A stretch of DNA of 39,095 nucleotides from NCBI GenBank assembly GCA_046727855.1, contig JBKPDL010000038.1, positions 1 to 39,095 on the forward strand, written 5' to 3'. The translations under genes and the position numbers were made by a program. The stretch's first letter is position 1, and every line of letters starts with the position of its first letter. Source of the DNA: DASPWV01 sp046727855. Its GTDB lineage: Bacteria; Acidobacteriota; Vicinamibacteria; Vicinamibacterales; UBA2999. The notes under the pieces were generated by a model that worked only from the letters and a program-made list of their open reading frames with translations, did no database searches and was not told the origin of the DNA. Shown in pieces: positions 1 through 7,956 of the stretch.

Positions 1-231
1 GATCGCTCGGGCGGGACGCTGCGGTTCACCCTCGCCTCGCTCTACGAAACGCTGTATCGCCTCGAGGAGCGCGGGCTGATTCGCGGGCGCTGGGTCGAGC
101 GCGCCGGCCAGCGGCGGCGTCGCTATTACCGCATCACCGAAGGCGGGCGACGGATGCTCGCGGCGCAGCGGGAGGATTGGGCGCGCTTTATCGCGGCGCT
201 GGTGCAGGTGGCCGGCGTCAAGACCGCGTGA
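1..231 (+). CDS. PadR family transcriptional regulator, C-terminal part (5' end outside window)
   Basis: The frame is open from base 1 to a TGA at 229-231, so only the last 76 residues are present. They include the typical PadR winged-helix text SLYETLYRLEERGLI, a basic wing (QRRRRYYRIT) and the following 'EGGRRML' stretch. PadR proteins are dimeric DNA-binding repressors. In Acidobacteria they very often sit directly before an ADOP-type permease, as here: the next gene starts 7 bases after this stop. The SD-like GAGGA of that gene overlaps this stop codon, which suggests one transcript. The missing N-terminus holds the first helices of the DNA-binding domain. The family call is firm; the ligand and target are unknown, although control of its own operon is likely. 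Confidence 0.85.
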   Translation, partial: DRSGGTLRFTLASLYETLYRLEERGLIRGRWVERAGQRRRRYYRITEGGRRMLAAQREDWARFIAALVQVAGVKTA

Positions 232-238
232 GGATCCG

Positions 239-2962
239 GTGGGCGTTCAGGATTTCGATGTCGCGGAGTGGCGCCGGCTTGTCCGGCAGCACGCGCAGCG
301 CACCGGTGTCAATCTGCCGCAAGGCATGGTGGACGAGCTCGCGCTGCATCTCGACGACATCTACACCTCCGCCCGCGCCAATGGCCTGTCGGCGGCCGAC
401 GCGCAGGCGCGCGCGATGTGGGCGTTGCAGGAGTCGCCGCTGAGCGGTCTGCGGCGGCATTCACATCCCGATTCCAGCAATCCAAGGAGCTTCAACGTGG
501 CCAGTGCGATTCGTGTCGCCTTTCGTCAGTTCCGTCAGCATCCAACGTTTGCGTTGGTCACCGTGCTCGTCCTCGGTCTCGGCACCGGCGCGGCAACAAC
601 CGTGTTCACGATCGTGGATGCCGTCGTGTTGCGGCCGCTGCCTTACGAAGCGCCGGATCGGCTCGTGACGCTGTGGGACACGAATCAGGAACAGGGACTG
701 GCACACGATCCGATCTCGCCCGTCAACTTCATGGACTACCGCGAGCTGCCAGTGTTCAAGGATGCCGCGGCCTGGTGGCGGCCCGCGGTGAACCTCGTCG
801 ATCCGGGGCAGGATCCTGTTCGCGTCAGCACGATCGAGGTGAGCGCCAACGTCTTCGACGTGCTCGGCGTCAAGCCGCAGGTCGGCGCAGGCTTTCCGGC
901 AAGCGGACCGCTCTTCGCGCAAAACGAATTGATCGCGGTCATCAGCGATCGGTTATGGCGTACGCGCTACAACGCCGATCCCGGCATCATCGGCAAGCCG
1001 CTCACATTGAACGGCACGCCGTACATCGTCGTAGGGGTGATGCCGCCCAAGTTCCACTATCCGGACGATATCGATGTGTGGCAGCGACTGCGCTGGGATA
1101 TGCATCAGCACAGCCGCGCCGCGCACTTCATGGAAGCGGTGGCGCGCATTGCCGAGGGCAAATCACTGGACGAAGCGCAGAGCGCCACGGAAACGCTGGC
1201 ACTGCGCCTGCAGCGCGAGTTCCCGGCCACCAACAAAGGTTGGGGCACGCGCCTGGTGCCGCTGCTCGACGAGCAACTGGGTTATTACCGGCCGGCGTTG
1301 ATGGTGCTCTTTGGCGCCGTCGGGCTGCTGCTCCTGATTGGATGCCTCAACGTCGCCTCGCTGCTGCTTACGCGCGCGCTGTCACGCCAGCGAGAAATTG
1401 CGGTGCGTGTGGCGATCGGCGCCGCCCCGCGACAGCTCGTCACGCAATTGCTCGCTGAAAGCTTCGTCCTCTCCATCGCCGGGGCGGTTGTCGGCGTCGC
1501 TGCCGCGGCCAGCGCGCTGCCGCTGATCCTGCATTTCACACCGGTACAAATTCCGCGCCTGGAGGAAGCCGGAGTTGATCTGCGCAGCCTCGCGCTCTGT
1601 CTTGGCGTGGTCATCGCAACCACGGTGTTCTTCGGTCTGGTGCCGGCGCTCCTGCTGCTGCGCGGACAAGTAACCGCAGGCTTGCGCACCGGTGAACGTG
1701 GCAGCTCGCGGGGCGCGCGGCGGCTCTACTCGGTGCTTGTGGCGGGCGAAGTGGCGCTCGCGTGCGCGCTGTTGGTGAGTTCGGCATTGCTCGTCCGCAC
1801 GGTGAGCAAGATGACCAGCACGCCGATAGGTGTCGACGCGCAGCAGGTGCTGATCACCTCGGTGCAGCTCGCCGCCGGTTACCCGACGTGGCGCGGCGTG
1901 TCGGACACTCACGCCGCCATCCTCGATCAGATCCGGCAACAGCCGGGCGTGGTTGCCGCCGGCAGCGCGAACTTCCTGCCGCTCGATTTCGGCTGGCGCA
2001 ACCCGTTCGTCCTCGACGGCCAGCCGATTCCGGCGCGCACCGAAGACGCGCCGCAGGCGCAGTATCACAGCGCCAGCGACGGATACTTCGAAGCGATGGG
2101 CGCGCAGCTTACGCGCGGACGATCGTTTCAGGCGACCGACACACCCGATGCGGCGCTGGTGGTGGTGGTCAACGAGTCGTTCGTCAGCAAGTTCCTCAAC
2201 GGCAGCAATCCGCTCGGACGTCGGGTGCTGACGCCGGTCACGGGTGTTGGCCCGCTCGGCGCAAACCTCAAGCGGCTGCGCCCGCCACCGCCGACGGGGC
2301 AACGCCTGCCGCACCTGCCCCCGACGCCGTTCGAGATCGTCGGCGTGGTCAAGGACATCCGGAATGTCCCGCTCGGTCAGACGGTGGAGCCCGCGATCTA
2401 TTTCAGCGCGCGCCAATTCCCGTTCCGCGAGATGTTCGTCGCAGTGCGCGCCGCCGACACGAGCACGGCGACTGCCGCCGTTCGGACGGCGCTCAAGAAC
2501 GCGGCGCCGAGCGTGCCGATGGCGAAAGCACAAACCTGGGGAGATCGCCTCGAGGGAGGCACGGCCCAATCGCGATTGCTGATGACGATTCTGGTAGTCT
2601 TCGCCACGCTTGCGGCGTTACTCGCCGCGATCGGCGTTTACGGACTCTTCTCCTGGTCGGTGGCGCTGCGTACGCGCGAGCTTGCGATTCGCCTCACGCT
2701 CGGTGCGCGGCCCTCGTCGGTCGGGAGCATCGTCTTCGGCCAGAGCCTCCTCCTGGTCGTTGCGGGACTCATCGTCGGCGTGGTGTTGATTCGGCTGGGC
2801 GAGCGCGCGCTGACGCGGGTCCTATACGAGGTGGCACCAAGCGACGCCAACGCGACTGCAACAGCGGCGCTGGTCCTGCTCGTGGCCGCGCTGGTCGCGT
2901 GTATTCCCCCGGCAATCCGCGCGATGCGGGTGGATCCCGTGGAGGGCTTGCGGGCAGAATAA
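239..2962 (+). CDS. ADOP-type ABC permease (MacB_PCD/FtsX), with N-terminal prefix domain
   Basis: A 907-residue membrane protein starting at GTG 239, with SD-like GAGGA just upstream. Residues 1-80 are a soluble helical prefix of the kind that precedes many acidobacterial permeases. A first membrane segment lies near residues 102-130, followed by a periplasmic MacB-like core domain. Three FtsX helices lie at about 355-480; then comes a second membrane segment (about 500-520), a second periplasmic core and a final FtsX block at about 775-905. The protein ends in the usual FtsX tail 'MRVDPVEGLRAE'. This duplicated layout without an ATPase gene beside it is the 'acidobacterial duplicated orphan permease' type. 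The substrate cannot be read from sequence; related MacB systems export peptides or drugs or perform mechanotransmission. It is probably controlled by the PadR protein upstream. Confidence 0.93.
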   Translation: MGVQDFDVAEWRRLVRQHAQRTGVNLPQGMVDELALHLDDIYTSARANGLSAADAQARAMWALQESPLSGLRRHSHPDSSNPRSFNVASAIRVAFRQFRQHPTFALVTVLVLGLGTGAATTVFTIVDAVVLRPLPYEAPDRLVTLWDTNQEQGLAHDPISPVNFMDYRELPVFKDAAAWWRPAVNLVDPGQDPVRVSTIEVSANVFDVLGVKPQVGAGFPASGPLFAQNELIAVISDRLWRTRYNADPGIIGKPLTLNGTPYIVVGVMPPKFHYPDDIDVWQRLRWDMHQHSRAAHFMEAVARIAEGKSLDEAQSATETLALRLQREFPATNKGWGTRLVPLLDEQLGYYRPALMVLFGAVGLLLLIGCLNVASLLLTRALSRQREIAVRVAIGAAPRQLVTQLLAESFVLSIAGAVVGVAAAASALPLILHFTPVQIPRLEEAGVDLRSLALCLGVVIATTVFFGLVPALLLLRGQVTAGLRTGERGSSRGARRLYSVLVAGEVALACALLVSSALLVRTVSKMTSTPIGVDAQQVLITSVQLAAGYPTWRGVSDTHAAILDQIRQQPGVVAAGSANFLPLDFGWRNPFVLDGQPIPARTEDAPQAQYHSASDGYFEAMGAQLTRGRSFQATDTPDAALVVVVNESFVSKFLNGSNPLGRRVLTPVTGVGPLGANLKRLRPPPPTGQRLPHLPPTPFEIVGVVKDIRNVPLGQTVEPAIYFSARQFPFREMFVAVRAADTSTATAAVRTALKNAAPSVPMAKAQTWGDRLEGGTAQSRLLMTILVVFATLAALLAAIGVYGLFSWSVALRTRELAIRLTLGARPSSVGSIVFGQSLLLVVAGLIVGVVLIRLGERALTRVLYEVAPSDANATATAALVLLVAALVACIPPAIRAMRVDPVEGLRAE

Positions 2963-2968
2963 AAGGGC

Positions 2969-3499
2969 GTGGCGAGCGTTGGACACGTTGCCGTCGGCCT
3001 GGTGGCGGCGCGCCTCTACGACAATACGCGACCACAGCCATCGCTTTCGGCCATGGCGTTCTGGTCGGCGCTGGCGCTGTTGCCGGATGCCGATGTGATC
3101 GGATTTCAACTGGGTGTCACGTACGGCAGCGTCTGGGGACACCGCGGCGCAACCCACTCATTCGCGTTTGCAATATTCGTGGGAATGCTCACTGGTCTCG
3201 CGACGCGTTTTTCGCGGGGACGAGTCGCGCGGTCGGCGCTCACAACAGGAATTGCAGCCGCCCTGGTCGTGGCAACTCATCCACTTCTCGATACGCTCAC
3301 CAACGGCGGGCGCGGGTGCGCGCTTTTCTGGCCTTTCGAGACCACGCGCTACTTTGCGCCCGTCAATCCCATCCCTGTCGCTCCCATTGGACTGGCCATG
3401 TTCTCCGCGTATGGCGCGGTAGTGGCGTTCACGGAAACGGTGCTTTTCAGCCCATTGTTTGCGTTCGCGCTCTGGCCTTTTGTGAAACGGCGGGGCTGA
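2969..3499 (+). CDS. YdjM-like inner-membrane metal-dependent hydrolase family protein
   Basis: A 176-residue protein beginning at GTG 2969, with AAAAGGG directly upstream. It carries the marks of the YdjM/LexA-binding membrane hydrolase family (PF04307): an N-terminal GH (GHVAVGLVAA), the HRGATHS motif after the second membrane segment, and a later ATHPLLDTLTNGG motif followed by WPF. Several hydrophobic segments indicate an inner-membrane protein, with the His/Asp residues probably binding a metal. The real reaction is not established for most members; some YdjM relatives are SOS-regulated. The gene starts 6 bases after the permease stop, so it is likely co-transcribed with it. Confidence 0.88.
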   Translation: MASVGHVAVGLVAARLYDNTRPQPSLSAMAFWSALALLPDADVIGFQLGVTYGSVWGHRGATHSFAFAIFVGMLTGLATRFSRGRVARSALTTGIAAALVVATHPLLDTLTNGGRGCALFWPFETTRYFAPVNPIPVAPIGLAMFSAYGAVVAFTETVLFSPLFAFALWPFVKRRG

Positions 3500-3793
3500 A
3501 CCGGCTCGGCTCGATCTACAATCCGCGTTCGGGAGGTCAGGGAGGATCGCGGAAATCAGGGAGGGAATCCACAGGGAGATCGGGGAGATTAAGGAGAATT
3601 TTTAGCTTTCCTCCTGATCTCCCTGATCAGGGAGGGAAGCCACAGGGAGATCGAGGAGATTAAGGAGAATTTTAGCTTTTCCTCTGATCTCCCTGATCTC
3701 CCTGTTGACTTCCTCCTGATCTCCCTGATCTCCCTGTTGACTCCCTCCTGATCTGGAGGATCTCCCTGGTCTCTTTACCAAAAGGAGCAGTCG
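3500..3793. repeat. Intergenic repeat block: 71-bp tandem unit followed by 32-bp tandem unit
   Basis: This 294-base gap holds no convincing gene. Two near-identical 71/70-base units lie head to tail at 3557-3627 and 3628-3697; they differ by a few substitutions and a shifted T. A 32-base unit with core GATCTCCCTGATCTCCCTG is repeated at 3684-3715 and 3716-3747 and overlaps the end of the second long unit. Within the long unit GGGAGAT and its complement ATCTCCC face each other, so the region can fold into large hairpins. The block stops just before the Shine-Dalgarno AAAGGAG (3781-3787) of the next gene. Confidence 0.85.
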
Positions 3794-5950
3794 ATGGCGA
3801 GGAGGCTCTCTCGGAGTGTGATTCCGTGCCTGATGCTCGCATGTGCGCTCGCGTGGACGACGCCGCGCGTGTCGGGCCAGGCGGCCGGGCAGCCAAGCAC
3901 CAGCAAAGGCGAGTGGCCGCACTACACCGCGGACATCAGGGGCACGCGATATTCCCCGCTCGATCAAATCAACGCCTCGAACTTCAACAAGCTCGAAGTG
4001 GCGTGGCGCTTCAAGACCGACAACCTGGGAACGTTCCCCGAGTTCAAGCTCGAAGGCACGCCGCTCATGGTCAACGGCGTGCTCTACACGACGGGCGGCA
4101 CGCGGCGCTCGGTGATGGCGCTCGATCCGAAAACCGGTGAGTTGATCTGGGTGCACAGTGTGCGCGAAGGAAAACGCGCCGCGGTATCTCCGCGTCAGCT
4201 CTCGGGCCGCGGGGTGTCGTACTGGACCGATGGTAAAGCTGACGAGCGGATCGTCTACATCACAACCGGTTATCGGCTGATGGAGTTGAACGCGAAGACC
4301 GGCCAGCCGGTTCCGACCTTCGGCGACAAAGGCGTGGTCGATCTGAAAGTCGGCGTGGTGAAGGGACGCGGACGACAGATCGATCTTGAAACCGGTGAGA
4401 TCGGAATTCATTCCACGCCGCTAATCGTCAAAGACATCATCGTTGTGGGAGCGGCGATGCGCGAAGGCGCCACCGTCGAAACGCACGACAACACCAAAGG
4501 TCTGGTGCGTGCGTTCGATGCGCGCACGGGCAAGCAGATCTGGCAGTTCGACACGATTCCGCGTCCGGGCCAGTTCGGCAACGACACGTGGCAGAACGAG
4601 TCGTGGGCGACGAACGGCAACGTCGGCGTGTGGACGCAGATCACCGTCGACGAAGAGCTCGGGCTCGTGTATCTCCCGGTGGAGACGCCTTCGTCGGACT
4701 ATTACGGCGGCCATCGTCCCGGCAACAACGTGTTTGCGGAAAGTCTGGTGTGCGTCGATCTGAAAACGGGTCAGCGCAAGTGGCACTACCAGTTCGTGCA
4801 CCATCCGCTGTGGAATTACGACATGTCATCGGCGCCGCTCGTCGCTGATGTGAACGTCAACGGCAAGCCGCGAAAGGTCGTGGCGGTTCCGAGCAAGCAG
4901 GGATGGTTGTATGTGTTCGACCGCGTCACGGGCGAGCCGATCTGGCCGATCGAAGAGAAGCCGGTGCCGAAGGGAGACGTTCCCGGCGAATGGTACGCAC
5001 CGACGCAGCCGCATCCTCCAGACAAGTTGCGCTACAGCCGCAACGTCGTGAAGGTGCCAGACGATCTCGTCGACTTCACGCCGGCGCTTCGCAGTGAGGC
5101 GCTGGAGCGCATGAAGTTCTTCAAGTATGAGCCGAGCGTCTACAACCCGCCATTACTCGGTCACGTGAACGGCCCGTTTTATGGCGCGCTGGTGTCGGGC
5201 ACGGCAACCAACTGGCCTGGTGGCGGCTATGATCCCGAATTGCACATCGCGTTTGCGCCGGCGGGCAACCTGCCCGGCACACGCTCCATCGTCGCGCCAC
5301 CGGCGGAGTTCTCCGACATCCGCTATGTCTCCGGTATGGGCGGCACTCCGTTCCGCGAGGTGCTGGGCCCCGGCGACTGCTGCGCCGCCGATTCGCCGCG
5401 CACGGCCGAGCGCGCGCGCGAAGCTCGCAGCACGGCACCGGCCGCACCCGCTGCGCCGGCCGCACCTGCTGCCGGCGCTGCCGCGGCCACGCAAGGGCTG
5501 AACCTGCAGGGTCTTTCGATGTTCAAGCCGCCGTTCTGGCTCCTCGCGGCAATCGATCTCGATCGCGGTGAGCTGATGTGGCAAACGCCGCACGGCGATA
5601 CGCCGGATAACGTGCGCAATCATCCGGCGTTGAAGGGCTTGAACATTCCGAAGACGGGTCAAGCTGGAACGTCAGGCGTCGGGCTGCTGGTGACAAAAAC
5701 ACTCGTCATCATGGGGGACCCGCAGGTGACGACCACGCCTGAGCACCCGCGCGGTGCGATGCTGCGCGCCTACGACAAGAAGACCGGACAGCAGGTTGGC
5801 GCGGTCTATATGCCGGCGCCGCAGAGCGGCTCGCCGATGACATACAGCCATGGCGGCAGACAGTACATCATCGTGGCGGTCAGCGGAGGCAACTACTCCG
5901 GCGAGTACTTGGCGTTCTCGCTGCCTGAGGGCACCACCACAAGCCAGTAG
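3794..5950 (+). CDS. Secreted PQQ-dependent dehydrogenase (quinoprotein beta-propeller)
   Basis: A 718-residue protein with a Sec signal peptide (about residues 1-29, cut near VSGQA). The start at 3794 is fixed by AAAGGAG six bases upstream. The body reads as a PQQ beta-propeller of the glucose/quinate/shikimate dehydrogenase type: the N-terminal 'DIRGTRYSPLDQI' block, repeated W-motifs such as KTGELIWVH, KTGQRKWHY and RGELMWQT, and the HHPLWNYD stretch near 336-343 that contains the usual catalytic-base region. No membrane-anchor helices and no CxxCH haem site are present, so electrons must pass to an external acceptor. An Ala/Pro-rich insert lies at about 544-566, just after an adjacent Cys pair (about 527-530). 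The natural substrate, a sugar or alcohol, cannot be named. The next gene starts 8 bases downstream. Confidence 0.9.
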   Translation: MARRLSRSVIPCLMLACALAWTTPRVSGQAAGQPSTSKGEWPHYTADIRGTRYSPLDQINASNFNKLEVAWRFKTDNLGTFPEFKLEGTPLMVNGVLYTTGGTRRSVMALDPKTGELIWVHSVREGKRAAVSPRQLSGRGVSYWTDGKADERIVYITTGYRLMELNAKTGQPVPTFGDKGVVDLKVGVVKGRGRQIDLETGEIGIHSTPLIVKDIIVVGAAMREGATVETHDNTKGLVRAFDARTGKQIWQFDTIPRPGQFGNDTWQNESWATNGNVGVWTQITVDEELGLVYLPVETPSSDYYGGHRPGNNVFAESLVCVDLKTGQRKWHYQFVHHPLWNYDMSSAPLVADVNVNGKPRKVVAVPSKQGWLYVFDRVTGEPIWPIEEKPVPKGDVPGEWYAPTQPHPPDKLRYSRNVVKVPDDLVDFTPALRSEALERMKFFKYEPSVYNPPLLGHVNGPFYGALVSGTATNWPGGGYDPELHIAFAPAGNLPGTRSIVAPPAEFSDIRYVSGMGGTPFREVLGPGDCCAADSPRTAERAREARSTAPAAPAAPAAPAAGAAAATQGLNLQGLSMFKPPFWLLAAIDLDRGELMWQTPHGDTPDNVRNHPALKGLNIPKTGQAGTSGVGLLVTKTLVIMGDPQVTTTPEHPRGAMLRAYDKKTGQQVGAVYMPAPQSGSPMTYSHGGRQYIIVAVSGGNYSGEYLAFSLPEGTTTSQ

Positions 5951-5958
5951 GTGCAGTG

Positions 5959-6744
5959 ATGCGCCGTCTCGTGTTCGTTGTTCTCATTGCCGGCGCGTGC
6001 TCGAGCGCGCCGGCAACCCGGTGGCCTACTGGCGAGCTCGTCGATCTGTCGCACGCCTACGACGCCAACGCGATCTTCTGGCCAACGGCTGAACCCTTTC
6101 GTCTCGAGAAGGTCGCTGACGGAATGACGCCCGCCGGCTACTACTACGCGTCGAACAATTTTTTCACGTCGGAGCACGGCGGCACCCACATGGATGCGCC
6201 CTTGCACTTCGCGCAGGGGCACAACGCCGCCGATCAGGTGCCGCTCGATCGGCTCGTCGGGCCTGCACTCGTGATCGACGTGACCGACGCCTCGAGCAAG
6301 AACGCTGATTATCAAGTCACCGCAGAGGATCTGCAGCGGTGGGAGCAGCAGAACGGCGCCATTGCTTCCGATGCGATCGTTCTCATCCGCACCGGCTTCT
6401 CACGTCATTGGCCCGACGCCGCGAAATACCTGGGCACGGCCGAACGCGGCGAGGCAGCGGTCGCCAAACTGCATTTCCCGGGGCTGCATCCTGACGCAGC
6501 CAGATGGCTGGTGGCGAATCGGCCGATCAAGGCTATCGGCATCGACACTGCCAGCATCGACTACGGACAATCGACGCGGTACGAATCGCATCGCGTCCTC
6601 TACGACAAGAACATTCCCGCGTTTGAAAACCTGACCTCGCTCGAGCGATTGCCGATCGAGGGGGCGTACGTGATTGCGTTGCCGATGAAGATCAAGGGCG
6701 GCAGCGGAGCGCCGCTGAGGGCGATAGCGATGTTGCCAGGCTGA
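5959..6744 (+). CDS. Cyclase family protein (kynurenine formamidase-like), putative lipoprotein
   Basis: The 261-residue frame starts at ATG 5959; a GTG at 5956 is an alternative. The N-terminus is a short hydrophobic leader ending in the lipobox IAGAC, so the mature protein is probably lipid-anchored at its cysteine. The PF04199 metal-binding signature HGGTHMDAPLHF lies at about 73-84, preceded by 'LVDLSHAYD' and followed by the DTASIDYG stretch that forms the C-terminal half of the site. Family members hydrolyse formylkynurenine or act on other small carbonyl substrates with Zn or Mn. A secreted version beside a secreted PQQ dehydrogenase suggests a periplasmic hydrolase of a dehydrogenase product such as a lactone; that link is inference. 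Confidence 0.9.
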   Translation: MRRLVFVVLIAGACSSAPATRWPTGELVDLSHAYDANAIFWPTAEPFRLEKVADGMTPAGYYYASNNFFTSEHGGTHMDAPLHFAQGHNAADQVPLDRLVGPALVIDVTDASSKNADYQVTAEDLQRWEQQNGAIASDAIVLIRTGFSRHWPDAAKYLGTAERGEAAVAKLHFPGLHPDAARWLVANRPIKAIGIDTASIDYGQSTRYESHRVLYDKNIPAFENLTSLERLPIEGAYVIALPMKIKGGSGAPLRAIAMLPG

Positions 6745-6900
6745 GTAATCCGCTATTCTTCGTTCTTCGTTTTCTAATCCGACTCGCATTCTTCTTGGCC
6801 GGCGCTTGTTCGTTTCACTCAATGCTGCGGCGCTAGCGGCTTCAGGTAGGCCGCCGTTGCTGCAAGCCCGCAAAGCGCACGAACCGCGAACCGGTACGCG
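6745..6900. other. Short convergent intergenic gap, nothing recognised
   Basis: These 156 bases lie between the stop of the cyclase-family gene (plus) and the stop of korB (minus). They contain a TTCTTCGTTCTTCGTTTTC stretch, which is a partial direct repeat of TTCTTCGTT. I see no gene, no clear rho-independent hairpin with a T tract and no RNA gene. Confidence 0.5.
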
Positions 6901-7956
6901 TTAGCGGAAGTCTTCCTGCAGCCGCGCCAGTTCCGCGGCGCCCGGCATGAGCTTTTCGTACGGCACGTCGACCAGCGCACGATCGATCGTGCCGCTCTGC
7001 TCGTGCATGTCGCGCGATTCAGGTGAGATGTAGAGGAGTCCCGTCGCCACTTCTCCGGCGCGCTGACGCTCGCGAATATAGGCATAGGCCTTGTCGCGAT
7101 CGGTGGGTTCGTAATCGCCGGCGACTTTATGCAGCCGCACCCATCCGCCATCGTGCAGCATGACGTTCGTGACGTCGCCTTCGGCGTAATCGACGGTGAT
7201 TTCTTCGTGCGGCCCGATGAAGTCGGCCTGCACGACTTCGATATCGTGCTCGCGCGTATACGCGTAGCTCTTGGTCGATCCTTCGTGGTCGTTGAAGGTG
7301 ACGCACGGCGAAATCACATCGACGAAGGCAAACCCCTTGTGCTTGAGACCGGCCTTGAGAATCGGCACGAGCTGCGATTTATCGCCGGAGAAGCTGCGCG
7401 CGACGAACGTGCAGCCAAGCGTCAGGGCGAGCAGCACGCCGTCGATCGCCTCCATCGTGTTGGGCACGCCCTTCTTGCTCTTCGAGCCGGGATCCGCGGA
7501 AGCGGAGAATTGACCCTTGGTCAAGCCGTAGACACCGTTGTTCTCGAGGATGTAAAGCAGGTTGACGTTGCGGCGGATGGCATGGCACATCTGCCCGAGG
7601 CCGATCGAGAGCGAGTCGCCATCGCCGGAGACGCCGATGTAGGTGAGATCGCCGTTGGCTGCGTTTGCGCCGGTGGCGAGGGCCGGCATGCGGCCGTGCA
7701 CGCCGTTGAAGCCGTGCGCTTCGCGCAGAAAGTAGGCGGGCGTCTTCGAGGAGCATCCGATGCCCGACAGCTTGGCGACGCGATGCGTAGGGATCGCAAG
7801 CTCCCAGAACGCTTGGATGATCGCGGCGGTGATCGAATCGTGGCCGCATCCGGCGCAAAGCGTCGTGATCGAGCCTTCGTAATCACGACGAGTGAGCCCG
7901 ATCTCGTTCTTTTGCAGCGACGGGTGGAAAACTTTCGGCTTTGCAATGTAGGTCAT
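6901..7956 (-). CDS. korB: 2-oxoacid:ferredoxin oxidoreductase, beta subunit
   Basis: A 351-residue thiamine-pyrophosphate subunit. Visible features are CAGCGHDS with C34 and C37 (iron-sulfur ligand pair), GIGCSSKTPAYF, the TPP-Mg motif GDGDSLSIG (111-119) and NN at 139-140 followed by GVYGLTKGQ, which is typical of the 2-oxoglutarate/pyruvate ferredoxin oxidoreductase beta chain. Its ATG shares one base with the korA stop (TAATG), so translation is coupled. The complex converts a 2-oxoacid plus CoA to acyl-CoA and CO2 with reduction of ferredoxin. 2-Oxoglutarate is the likely substrate by family resemblance but is not proven from sequence. Confidence 0.93.
   Translation of the reverse strand: MTYIAKPKVFHPSLQKNEIGLTRRDYEGSITTLCAGCGHDSITAAIIQAFWELAIPTHRVAKLSGIGCSSKTPAYFLREAHGFNGVHGRMPALATGANAANGDLTYIGVSGDGDSLSIGLGQMCHAIRRNVNLLYILENNGVYGLTKGQFSASADPGSKSKKGVPNTMEAIDGVLLALTLGCTFVARSFSGDKSQLVPILKAGLKHKGFAFVDVISPCVTFNDHEGSTKSYAYTREHDIEVVQADFIGPHEEITVDYAEGDVTNVMLHDGGWVRLHKVAGDYEPTDRDKAYAYIRERQRAGEVATGLLYISPESRDMHEQSGTIDRALVDVPYEKLMPGAAELARLQEDFR

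Noticed and set aside
1382..2569. Long minus-strand ORF inside the first ADOP permease
   Set aside because: Arg/Ala-rich shadow of the permease frame in GC-rich DNA; no domain and no SD.
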